The position numbers and the translations under genes are program-made. The notes below the pieces were generated by a model. It saw nothing but the letters and a program-made list of their open reading frames with translations. It was not told the DNA's origin and did not search any database. A stretch of 64,000 bases of DNA from Trichosphaerium sp. ATCC 40318 (taxonomy: Eukaryota > Discosea > Flabellinia > Trichosidae), in NCBI GenBank assembly GCA_038496445.1, contig JALMLS010000516.1, positions 248,001-312,000 of the forward strand, written 5' to 3'. Of this stretch, positions 24,940 through 36,215 are shown one piece after another (within the stretch, counting starts at the first letter, position 1; every line of letters begins with the position of its first letter).

Positions 24940-27900
24940 ATGAGTGGAGATACTTACACATTGAGTTTGGGTACAAACCGCCAAGCAAGCCTGAAATCGC
25001 TTGTTATTGATGTAGAGATTGTTGGATGGTTCGCTAGAACAACTGTAACATTGACATTTGTTAACAAATCGGTTAACGTCTCACAAGGAGAGGTACGGCT
25101 CAAATATAACCACTCAAATAACATAACAGCAATAGCTTTTGTTTTCTTTGCCAGAAGAGGCTACGCTATGCTCATACGCTGCAGATATATCAGGTGTACT
25201 CGTTGACGCGTCGTTAGTAGAGGTAACGTAGCCTTTACTAGTTTGAATGTTAACAGAACAAACACAGAAGGAAGACGCTAGAGCAGCGTTTGAACAAGAA
25301 GCACGGAGTGTAGATAAGCCACAAACATCAATGGCACAAAAAGTAGCAGGTAAGAACCGAAACTAGGCCTCCAGATCGCCAGGCTAAAAACAGTTTTTCA
25401 TTGAATGGTCCCAGCTCACTGTTGAAAAGGGAACATGTTTAAGATGAGTATATCTCCTGTTAGGAAGAATGTACCGCGCATCATGCGCGTATCGTACTTG
25501 GAAGAACTGGTGTGCCTTCAAAATGAGTCAAGTGTTTACAAGCTACCTCTTTGGTTTAAAGATAAAATTCCGTCGTTGGAAATAAAGGTGATCTCGTTTA
25601 AACACTATGATTTTGTAGCATTGTTAACGTGTTATTCAGGTATCAGCTCTATGTGTTAAACAGATATTCATCAAGGGAGGATTATTGAATACTAAAACAC
25701 TAACAAATCAATATGGTGATATTGTTCATAGTTATGAGCAATCATCTGCTACACTGCAACAGTACGTTAGTTGATACTAATTCTTTTAACAGTGGAAGGG
25801 ACTTGGACGTTGACATAAAACTGCAATCTCGTTCTATTCCTACATTCGATGGCACAAACTTCTTTGTTGCAGCATCAGACAGCGTTTCTGGTCTGAGTGG
25901 GTCTACAAATAATGCTGTATGGAAGAACGTCTGTGTTCTGTGGGATACTTCGTACTCAAGAAAGGCTCAAATAACAGCTGACAAGGATGTGATGAACGCA
26001 ATATGGAACAAAAAGGTATGCTGATCAACTTATTGCGAATTTACTAGACAAGAGATTAACGTTGTCTTAGTTATCCAGATCTCATGTATATCTTATGCCT
26101 TTCTCAGTAGATACCGACCATGGTGTGAGATTTACTCGAGGAACCAGTTTTACAACATTTTGGAATCACGTGTCAAAAATGGAGTATCTGGGTGGCACGA
26201 ATTTAGGTACAAGACGTATTTTTACTATTTCTTGCTACCTTTCGTGTAGGTTCATTGTCTTGTAAGCAAACACTTAAAGGTACTACTATCGATGCATATA
26301 TTCTATTTTCGGATGGCATGCACTCTTTCGGAAGCGAGAAATTCCCTAAGGACCTAGAAGGTAGCAATGCATACACTTAATTCTTATTCAATAACTTGGA
26401 TGTAGTGCCTGTTTATGTCTTTTCTACGGCGACGACAGTAAACACTATGCTTCTCAAGAAAATAGCGCGCCAAAGCGGAGGATCATATCACAATCTTGCC
26501 ACAGTACGTAGACTATAGTTGAAAACTAGTAAATATCATGTTAGAAAGGACAACTTGATAGTATTGTTTCAGGTATTGGCAAAGAAGGATTTGCATTCAC
26601 AAGGCTAAAGAATAGCGATCTTGAATATTATCCGTCTATTGGAACAAAAATAACATCAAGTACTTCGTATTTTACTGTACTTACTAAGAGTACCGAGCTT
26701 CCTTTACAGCTACAAGGGGTAAAGTCCAAAACAATTTGTTTAATAGAATTCACTGATCCTATTCAAAGGTGTACCGAGATAATAGCAGAGGTCAATTGAA
26801 TGAACGGGTAATAAGTGTAAATCAAGTAAGTTATTAGTTTCATGGCGCGAGTAACTAAAGTTGTACGCAAAAGGGCATTATCCGGACAGATATCATTGCG
26901 AAATGTTGGGCACTGAAAAAGATATCACAACTGGAGTTATTGGATGAGGCCAAAGCAAATGTCAGCGATATAATTAGTGTACGCTCTTTGCTTTATATGG
27001 CTCTAATATTCATTGTAGGTCAGTAAACAGTACGGCATTGTGAGTAATTACACGTCCTTCATTGTTTTAGAATCACTTGACAAGTACTTGAAATGCACGT
27101 GCATTATATATTATTGTTGTTAAGTTGCCTCGTTGCTAATTTAATATTAAGATGATATCGAGCCACCTGCTTCCTTGCCTTTAGTAAGGAATCAATATTT
27201 TGCTATCAAAGCCGATAAGGCTGCTATTGAGAGGGAACACAACAATAACAGGATTTTCACAGTTCAAAATCTGTGGCAAAGGTATTTCTTTTTTTGGTAA
27301 AATAGTATTAATGATTAAAGGCGTGTCGCTTGGTGGAATGAAGATACAACTTGTCCTGAGTTTACTATGTCTCATCAATACTACCATTGTCACAGTTATC
27401 CTAGCACCAGCACTGAATACGAACACCTTGCTTTATCTTCAGTTCAACCCAAACAAAAACAGATTGGCACCCCTGTCGTTTTGGGTAAGTTATTTATTCG
27501 GGTTAGAAACAACTGATATTCTTTATTTCAAGGTGGATGGATATTAAAACAACACACGGGAGTTATAAAGTCTTTAAAGAGGAGATACTGTAAATTAGAT
27601 GAAAATAACATTACCATGCACAGGGGAAAAGACTCAAAGTCTTTGACATCAATACCACTCAACAAGGTCACAGATGTGAAGATTTCTAACTTGGCAACAA
27701 AAGAACTTTCAATCATTACAGAGGGAAGAACATATAGTATGAAGCTACCAGATGAAGACCCTCAAATGTGGATAGGTGGAATACGAGCAAATTCAAAAAG
27801 AGCACGTGAGAAGGTTGAGCAAGAGAGTGTCGGTGAAGACCCATTTTCGGACTTTGGTTTAGTTGATCTGTCTGCTCAAAAGCGTGACACTTTTAATGGG

Positions 27901-30900
27901 ACATCAAAAATCGCAAAGGCTCTCCGTTTAAAAGTATCAAAATCTAAAAGGAGATATGTTGATGAAGTTGATGACAATCTGTTCGGGGGGTTCACGTATA
28001 ATACAAAGGCAGCACAAGACCACAAAGACTCGAGACAAAAAGCAAGAGTTAAAAAAAAGAAAGAAATTAAACAAGATTCTTCTTCTTCTCCTTCTTCTAC
28101 AGATGATTATGACCTTTTAAAAGTTATAGGTAAAGGCTCTTTTGGAAAGGTATGTTATTTTTAAACAAAATTTGTCGTTCTTAGATAAGGTCTAACAAGG
28201 AATGAGTTTAGACATTGCAAGTACGAGAAAAAAGCACAGGCAAAATAAAGACAATGAAAGTGCTTAATAAAAGAAGCCTTCCTGGAAATTCAGTTTCCCA
28301 AGAATTGACCGAGAAGATGAGCGCTCCTGATAACCCGTTTGTGACAAAAGTTGATGTACATCAGTATACCACTATGAGCACATTATTAATCTTTTTTCTT
28401 TAGGCAACTTTTGAATCAGAAGACAAAATGTATATTATTGAAGAAGATGTGGACGGAGGAGAACTATTCTATCATTTACAAAAGAATGGTCGTATGTCTA
28501 CAACAGATACAAGGTTTTATGGTGCCGAGATGCTGGAGGGACTTGATGCTCTAGCCAAAACAGGTGTTAACAAGTAAGTTACAATACATATCGGCACCTT
28601 TTTCTAAAACGCTACAGAAAGCTATCGATGGACAACTTCAGGCTGGATGGTGAAGGCCACGTCAAGATAGATAGTGTGACAGAACAAGATATCGCTAGAA
28701 ATGACGATGATTCTAGAACAGCGACCTTTTGTGGGACTCCTGAGTACGCTGGATTTTTTCAAAGAAAACTCAGAGTTTTTGTTCAACTTTTCATTATTTC
28801 TTAATCGTTCAGGTACCTTCCACCTGAAGTATTAAAAGGAGAAGAACATACAGAAGCAAGTACCATGTATCAGTAAGAATAACCTAAATTCATGAAAAAG
28901 AAAGTACTGTAGGTTAATAGTTTCACTTTAGATATGGCAATATCCTTTATGAAATGATAACCGGTTTACCTCCACATTACGACACTCAAGTTAACAAGAT
29001 GTATGAAAATATATTAAGGAAGGAAGTACAATATCCGAAAGACATAGATCCTAACGCAAAAGACCTACTGTCAAAGGTAAGTATTGAAAACAACCAAAAC
29101 AACCTGAAAAGTCATTCAAAGACACTTATTTTTTTTTAGCTGTTGGATAAAGACCCTAAAAAAAGAGCAACCACTGATGAAGTACGCAATCACCCTTTCT
29201 TTTCAAGGGTTGATTGGAAAGACATTGTTGAAAAGAAACAAGACGCTCCTATAAAAGTTCGAAAAACAGAAGCACTTGACACGAGCTACATAGATCCTAT
29301 GTTCACCTCTGAACGTGCGTCTCAGAAAAAAATAAGAAATAGTGTTACTTTGTCAATCTCATCTTCTTTCAGCGATAGAAGCTGACTTATGCCTCGATTC
29401 ATTAGAGGACTCGTACGACAATGCGTTTGAAGGGTTTACGTATGTTTCCGAAAATACTACGGCTTCCAAACCCTCTGGACAGACAAATAACCTTGATGGC
29501 GACTTTTCTGGATTTACATACCAAGCAGCACCTGCTGCTGAATTCCAGTCGTTAAAAACACCAAAAGATGATAAATTAGATGTTTTCCAAGGATTTACAT
29601 ATGTTGCAACAAACGCAGAAGCTCCAAAAGTAGTCAAGAAATTTCCCAAAAAAACAGTGTTGCAACACCGCAATGGAAGGAGTTTCCCGCAAGTTTCAAA
29701 TACACCAAAACTAGGATTAAAATTATCAGCGGATTCAAAAGACACAAATCAAAGTACTTTATCACTAAGAGCAAACAAAGTGAGGGTAGGTGGAAAGGGA
29801 TCTGTTAGAAGAAAACAAAAAAAAAGAAAAAAAAAACCAACTTTGAAAAAAGGTATAGCAAACTCTTTGATAGCGCTTCTCTAATCTTAATTATAGAGTC
29901 CATCAATGGTAGCACAAATACATCAGAGTGTGTACAGGGTAAGAAGATAACAACGGCAAGAGGTTTGTATCAGTTATGTTTTTTCTTAATCCAACACATT
30001 TTCATAGAGTCAATAACAGATCTATTAGATATTCCAATGTTTCCTGATGTAAGCACTCAAATAGCAAATTATTAACCTTTGAGCTTAGGAAAAATACTTA
30101 CCTAGCCTAACTGAAACAGATCTAGAAAGACTTGTCTTTCTTAATCTTCCAGTAGATGAGACACTGAGTGAGGATACTAACGTATGCTTGACAACTCATA
30201 TTATGCCAGGTACTAATTTGACTTTTAATCATGTGCTCTAACCATAATTGTGTAAGTCACAGATATCAGTGTTTTCGATCAAGCATCCACTGCCAGCAAA
30301 ATACAAATTATAATGAATGAGGACTTGAGGGTTTGTAAATCTAACTTGTCTACTGTTTACCTTGTGACTCTTTGTACAGTCACAATATGATGTCTCTACT
30401 TCTGGTGAGGACTATGTCGCAAACGCTGTCTCTTCATACAAAAGAAACCAACCCAAAAAAGCATTAAGGTACTTGTCTACTCCACTTGATATAGACTTGG
30501 ATAATGCTGCTCTATTGCGTACAGTATTGTTTCATCTACAAATACATGATACTCTAAAAGTATGGGAGAACGTCCAACGCCAGCTCGTGGAAGCAAGACC
30601 AGAAGATCCTGTAGCAAAAAGAGACCTAGCTGCTGTACTAATAGAGCAAATCAAATCAGAGCCCGACAGTAGTGTACGTCCACATTTAACACAAAAGACA
30701 AACTATCCGTTGTGAGGTTGAGACAGTGCTAACATTAAAAAAAGGAGAAAAAGAAAAAGTGTATTGAAGAAGCCATTGATCTACTGAATAATGTAATCAA
30801 AGGTAAATGGGATGTTAGGTTTGATCAAATTCAAGTGATTGCTCTATCCGATCTTTCAAAAATACTTGCCACAAGCAAAGACATGAACAATTTCCATTCT

Positions 30901-31510
30901 ATACAAGTACGCTATTGATTTGTTAAAGACTTTTTCTTTCTTGTTTCTTGATTTTTTTGTAAAAAAACCGCATTTGGTTTTACCGTTTGACTTGGTTTTA
31001 TAATCAAGAAGCGAACTTGTTTACGTAATTTACTACAAATGGCTCATGCAATAATAGGCACTTGTGGATTCAAGGTTAATTGTCGATAAAATGCCAGTAG
31101 ATATTCGTATTGTTATTCAATGGTCAACACCAAACACAAACATAGAGCTTCATGTCACAGAGCCGACAAAAGAACGTTGTTATTCCTTCAATAACAAGAC
31201 AAGTATTGGTGGTATGTTAAGCAGAGATTCTAATCATATAGGCCCTGTAGAATATGTGATTAAAAATGCACCAGTTGGAAACTACAAAGTTGAGGTGATT
31301 GAAGAAAACACGTGATTTTTGCTGAGTTTTTTTGTTTTTTAGGCAGCACTTTGTCATGGTGTACAAACAAGACTTCCTTGCTATGCTTTGGTACAAATTT
31401 GGACACATTATGCCACACCGCTTGAGAACAGCACAAAAGCCATCTTGAGGTTCACAAAAGCTTCTGAAACAATCAATGTTTGCACTCTGTCTACGACAAC
31501 GTTTCTTTAA
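24940..31510 (+). CDS. Chimeric VIT-VWA-PH-AGC pseudokinase-TPR-like-DUF2135 protein
   Basis: N-terminal VIT domain (LKSLVIDVEIVGWFARTTVT; EDARAAFEQEARSVDK; VPRIMRVSYLEEL). VWA domain with MIDAS DTSYS (about 25950), GGTN and LFSDG, ending KQYGIVSNYTSFIVLESL and IEPPASLPLVRNQY. The frame then runs through VAWWNEDTTCPEF into a PH domain (about 27530-27800; GGWILKQHTGVIKSLKRRYC). An AGC kinase follows from about 28105 (DYDLLKVIGKGSFGKV). The VAIK-type Lys is kept (TMKVLNK). The HRDLKPEN position reads KLSMDN and the DFG position reads DSV, so catalysis is unlikely. TFCGTPE is retained. Downstream are a Lys-rich segment, a TPR-like region (about 30390-30900; LVEARPEDPVAKRDLAAVLI) and DUF2135 (PVDIRIVIQWSTPNTNIELH). 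More than 20 exons. The junction near 27110-27155 is not fully resolved. Confidence 0.75.
27982..29605 (+). other. Four FxGFTY hydrophobic-motif copies in the pseudokinase region
   Basis: The AGC hydrophobic motif F-x-x-F-T/S-Y occurs once before the kinase domain (FGGFTYNT, about 27982) and three times after it (FEGFTYVS about 29426, FSGFTYQA about 29504, FQGFTYVA about 29585). Each is preceded by acidic residues. In active AGC kinases (p70S6K FLGFTYVAP, PKC) a single C-terminal copy is phosphorylated and docks into the N-lobe. Confidence 0.8.
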
Positions 31511-32161
31511 CTTGGAGGATTATGTTCGCGTTACTTTGCTTTTACTACTAATAAAGTGACCTTACAGTTACAACACTTCCTTTTATGTACATCCAAGTCT
31601 TACATCCAAGAGATCAGAACAGCGTAATCGCATTCTTGTAACCGAAAAGACTCTAGTTTTACTGAGGCTAAGGGTTTTTTTCAGAAAAAAATAGGCAAGC
31701 TTCTAGAAGTTTCTATTTGTAAATTATATAGGTTACTCCAACCATGACGAGCTTTGACTTAAATAAACGTTTGGGCTACATAAAGAAATGTTAAAAACAA
31801 TCTACTACAATACGATTGAAGGAGAAGCTAAGTTACAAGCGTTTCTAGTGAATCTGTGCACTTTTGTCTTGCAATAAAATAGCTACAGCTACTTCAATGA
31901 CTGTTACAAGGCACGTGATATCATGGAACAATTTAATGTCCGATTCAGTTGATGGTCTCCTTTCTTAAAATAGTAGTGTATCTATTGACATAGACCATAC
32001 ATTGTCAGACACATAGATATAATCGCATCTCTTTCAGCTGACATGATACTTTCTTCCGAGATTAATGCCTTGTCGAGCGCAACATTGTAATCATTGAAAT
32101 CTAAATAAAGCAGAATCACTTAACTTTCAACTCAGTCGCAACAGCTCTTACATACATAACC
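31511..32161. other. Intergenic region
   Basis: No gene supported. A GGCACGTG octamer occurs at about 31912. It has the same form as the GC splice donors in this window, but no exon was found beside it. Confidence 0.4.
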
Positions 32162-34529
32162 ATGGCAGAAGAGTACAAGTATCTCAATAAAGATATAACC
32201 AATTTGAACGTACGTCAACGTCAAAGTGGTTTAATTACGCTTAAATAACCGCTATCGTAGTGTTGGACAGTATTGGAAGGTTCACAAACTGCATCTACCG
32301 TTGTACCCAAACAAGTGATCAAATTCGTTAACCTATTGTCCGTTAAGCATTGCGAGTGCGTCTAACACGAATATAATTACCTGTTAAACAGTTTTGCAAG
32401 AGCATTGATCAAAGAGGCCGAAAATATGTCCAAAACGCTCTCTAACGCGTCTAGTGAGTATGTACGTATGTTTTAAGTCTATACGTAACACACTAGTCCG
32501 TTTCACCAATCGAAAAACGTAGAATATCAGCGCTGGGATACATATCAGCAAATTTGGATTTCTGCGATTTGCAGCTGACTTGGCAACAGAATTTAGTACC
32601 AACGAACCAGTTGATGTATTTTCAAAGCTCAAAATACATGAAGCGTTTTACCCTGCGCACGTGTACATCATCAGTACGCTTAAAATATTTTGAATCTGTA
32701 TTTTTTTTTCACTTTAGTCTCTCCATTATTGTGGATTCCACAGTTATCTTGTTAATTTCTTATTTAGAGAATAATGGCACTGTAGCAAGACCTATTATTC
32801 ATAGAGATGACATTGATTTAACAATGAATATATGCCTTGGAGGCGATTTTAAAGGTAAGTCAGAATTTCGCAAAAGTTTTGCGTTTTTATGTCGTACAAG
32901 GTGGCGAGTTTGTTGGTAGTGACAAGAGTGTTATACCTCAAAAACAAGGAACAGCGCTCGTTTATGGTAACTTCATTGAAGGGAACAATCCCTTGGAAGG
33001 ACATAGGTTAGAACAAAGCCAATACCAAAGTAGTAATACATACAATGTTAGCTACAATTTAATTGTATACTTCAAGCGCTGTCTATCATTCAACACATTT
33101 GCATCACTTCCTGAAGAGATGTCACAACGTGTTCTACTATCTCTAGACATTGATAGTTTGTTGAGTTTCTCTTCTGGTTCGAAAAAGACAGAGGAATGGG
33201 GATTGGTATGGAAATCTGGAAAGTCTCATTTTTTCACTTTTTAATCTTGAAACAAGAGTATTGTTAAACGATTGTTATCTTCAACAGAAGCTTCTCTACT
33301 AAATCAACCATACTTCAAAGAAGCTAAAACATTGAGAAGAAAAGCATGTATTTATAGCCAATACAAGAAAGAGTAAGTAATACAGATACAGTTTTTTTGT
33401 TTTGGTAGCTAAAGCTTGTTTTAGATCTAAACAACCTGAGGCGTTTCATCGCAATTGGAAAAGATTGGAGTTAATTCTAAGAGAAATCATCCAGACTGAG
33501 AAGATGTATTTAGATACTTTAGAATGCGCTCAGGTACCACATATCCTTAAAAGAACTTTCAGATGACTTTTTTTTTTAAAGGCAGTGGCAACGAAGAGCA
33601 AGAAGATGATGTCGAAGAAGAATCATTCTATTCTTTTTAGTGGTATTGATGGTATTACTGAATGTTCAAGATCAATAATACAAGTATTTGCGGCACATGA
33701 TATTAGTACCAAAGAACTACCAATGCTATACAGTCTTTTAATGGAGCTTTATAACAAGGCACGTGAAAAGAAATAACAAAAAAAAAAAAAGTTAACTTGC
33801 TCGTGTTTTCGTTGTTTATAATGATACTGTTTTGTTCTTTTGTGATCTTCTTTGTCTTATATGTTGTTAGTGCCATCTAAAGTTTCATCCCTACCAAAAG
33901 TTTGTAAAAGACTACGGAGAAAGACAAAAAGTTATGACAAAACTCCAGAACAAATCGAAGTTTACTTCATGTGTGTCAGCCATTAAACCAGGTTTTACAA
34001 TTGAATCTATCATGGTTTGCCCCGTTAGTCGTATTCCTAGATATATGCTCCTTGTGAAAGTACAACAATTCATCTACATCTCTATTTACTTACCTCGAAA
34101 TTCTAGGAATTGCAAAAGTGGTGCGGACCTTGTCTTCAAGCAATTTTCGCCAAGGTAAGTTATGGTTCATGTTAATTCATTTATGTGGCTGACACTTTGT
34201 TTACAAAGATTAAGAATCAAATTCAAGGTCAAGCCAATGTGATTAATCAAGCAGTGAGAGATCAAACCACACCGTTGACTTTTTGCTTTGCACTTCAAGT
34301 CAACATTGATGATCAACTTGTGTTGCTGAGTTTTTGTGGTGATAAAAAGATTGTACAAAGTGGTGTGATGGTTGTAGTTGATGCGATACAAGTTAAGGAA
34401 GGTCTTTGCATTAAGTTCAAGAACGCAAACGAAATCAAGTTAGTAGACTTGACTAAAAACGAACTAAATCGCATTCTATCGTGGTTTAATAATAACGAAT
34501 ATGGTCAACAGAGTTGCACGCTTCTATAA
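32162..34529 (+). CDS. F-box and RhoGEF (DH) domain protein
   Basis: It starts MAEEYKYLNKDITNLN. The N-terminal exons are only partly resolved; recognisable runs include ALIKEAENMSKTLSNAS and KQGTALVYGNFIEGNNP. An F-box-like stretch, FASLPEEMSQRVLLSLDIDS, lies at about 33105. The DH domain follows: WKRLELILREIIQTEKMYLD (about 33460), CHLKFHPYQKFVKDYGERQK, and CPVSRIPRYMLLVKELQKW, the conserved helix 8 that contacts the GTPase. The C-terminal 100 residues (NIDDQLVLLSFCGDKKIVQS ... NELNRILSWF) are PH-like. Predicted activity is GDP release from a Rac/Rho GTPase. The intron at 33760 has the GC donor G|GCACGTG with phase 0 kept. The F-box/DH combination is unusual. The N-terminal structure is uncertain. 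Confidence 0.65.
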
Positions 34530-34629
34530 GGACAAAGTTTAAATAACTTTGTTACCACATAAATAAAATAATTCAATGCACGTGACTTCAACTGAGTGCA
34601 AGTTGACTGATTTTATTGTTTGGCGACTT

Positions 34630-35902
34630 CTATATTCTGAACATTACATGCATAGCAGTTGTTCTACGAGGATCGGTACCCAAATACCTTATACGAGGGT
34701 TACTTCCTGAATCACATTCAATCTTATCAGCAGGTATTGTAGACTGTCCGTTGAACTTTGAATCAAAAATGTTAATTGTAACTTTATCGCATTTTGAAAT
34801 CCATATCAAAGAACCCTTTCCATATCCACCTCTATTGTTTATCTTACTCTTTACAATATAATGTGGTCCATCTCCCCAGAATCTGAGTGTTCTATGACCT
34901 CTTCCGAAGGTTTCAAGGCGAACAAGTTGAGCTCTTTTTGCCTTACAATCAATCGCAGAATCAGCGTTCCAATCTTGTATTGTGACATCCAACGCGTAGA
35001 AATTCTCTGCTCCATCGAGTACAATACCGTCATAATTAGTAGTAGAGTATCCTACCCATCTAGTTAAAGCAAATAAGCGAACAAAAGAACACACCACGAT
35101 TCAAGAACAAGCCGACATACCTTGGCCAATTTGGTCTTATAAACACATTTGACATCCAAATGTTAGTACCAGGAAATTGTCTGTTTGTCAACACACCTCC
35201 ACCGAATGCGTCTGTACTTCTCAAATCAACGATCCTTGTATTGACTACACCCATTTTACGGGTCTTAGGATTTTGATTATCATAACCAGCGAAGGCGTAT
35301 TTGCTATTACTGTTCCTATGGATTTCTCGATAAGAATACTTTTTTGAAAAAAAAATCACGTGATTGTACCTTGCGTTTTTCACCAAAATAGGAAGCTCAA
35401 CATTTTGCCTTGACGAGAATGTACCAGTAATACTTGGGAAATTCTTGAAGTGATCTAATATCCAGGCTGTCCCTCTCAATGCTCTCTTGCCTTTACTAAC
35501 AAATAAATTGTTCTCTAGAGTCACACGAACGCTTGTATCAACTTCTTTTCCTTTCAGTAGCGGCTGGGCATCCAAAACTATCTCGCTGCCAGAAATGCCA
35601 TTTGTTACAAAGCAATTTGATGTTTTGTCATCACCACACGCAGTATAAGGTGCCGTAGTGTCGTAGAATGTAGTATGGGAGCTGTTTGACCCTTCTAAAA
35701 ACGTGAAGCGCACTTCGTCATAAATGAAAGCGTCGCATCGAAACTCTACGTTGAAGCTTCTTAATGAAGAGATATCAACTATTTCTCCAAGTGAAACATT
35801 CGCTATGAACACAGTGCCACTGTCAGTATCGATAACATCAAAATAACTTGTAGCTATGACGGCTGTCAAAACCATGAGAAGCAAGGAAACGCTGTGGTGC
35901 AT
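34630..35902 (-). CDS. Secreted right-handed beta-helix protein
   Basis: The signal peptide is MHHSVSLLLMVLTAVIATSY (an upstream in-frame Met at 35932 exists). The N-terminal beta domain reads FDVIDTDSGTVFIANVSLGE, with a Cys pair (TACGDDKTSNC), like polysaccharide-binding domains found ahead of parallel beta-helices. The beta-helix part contains GVVNTRIVDLRSTDAFGGGV, IWMSNVFIRPNW and GAENFYALDVTIQDWNADSA, with ladder-like spacing of short strands. It ends RRTTAMHVMFRI. Pectate-lyase-like proteins of this shape bind or cleave extracellular polysaccharides, but I see no defined catalytic set. An intron near 35040-35100 joins NWPR to WVGYSTTNYDG. The gene is divergent from RdRP copy 1. Confidence 0.65.
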
Positions 35903-36215
35903 TGTGGTGATGTGCCTTGAGTTTTTGACCAATGCTAGCTGCGCTAGTTTATGTTTTGTGCGAGATTGACCACATGTTGTTTACGTCATTCCGGGACATC
36001 AGATCACTTCAACAGCTGACAAAGGAGAGACATGATTTTCAAAAACTTTCCTTGCCTACGCACAATTTTCTCACCATCGTTAGTCTCAGAGATCAAAGTC
36101 GCCTCGAGTCAACAGGTTTTTGGCATTTTAACGTTAAATAGGGAGGTCACTTACCTCCAAGCCAATACAAGCCAGATCGAGCCGAACAAAAAGAACTCTC
36201 TGATTTCGCTTTTAA

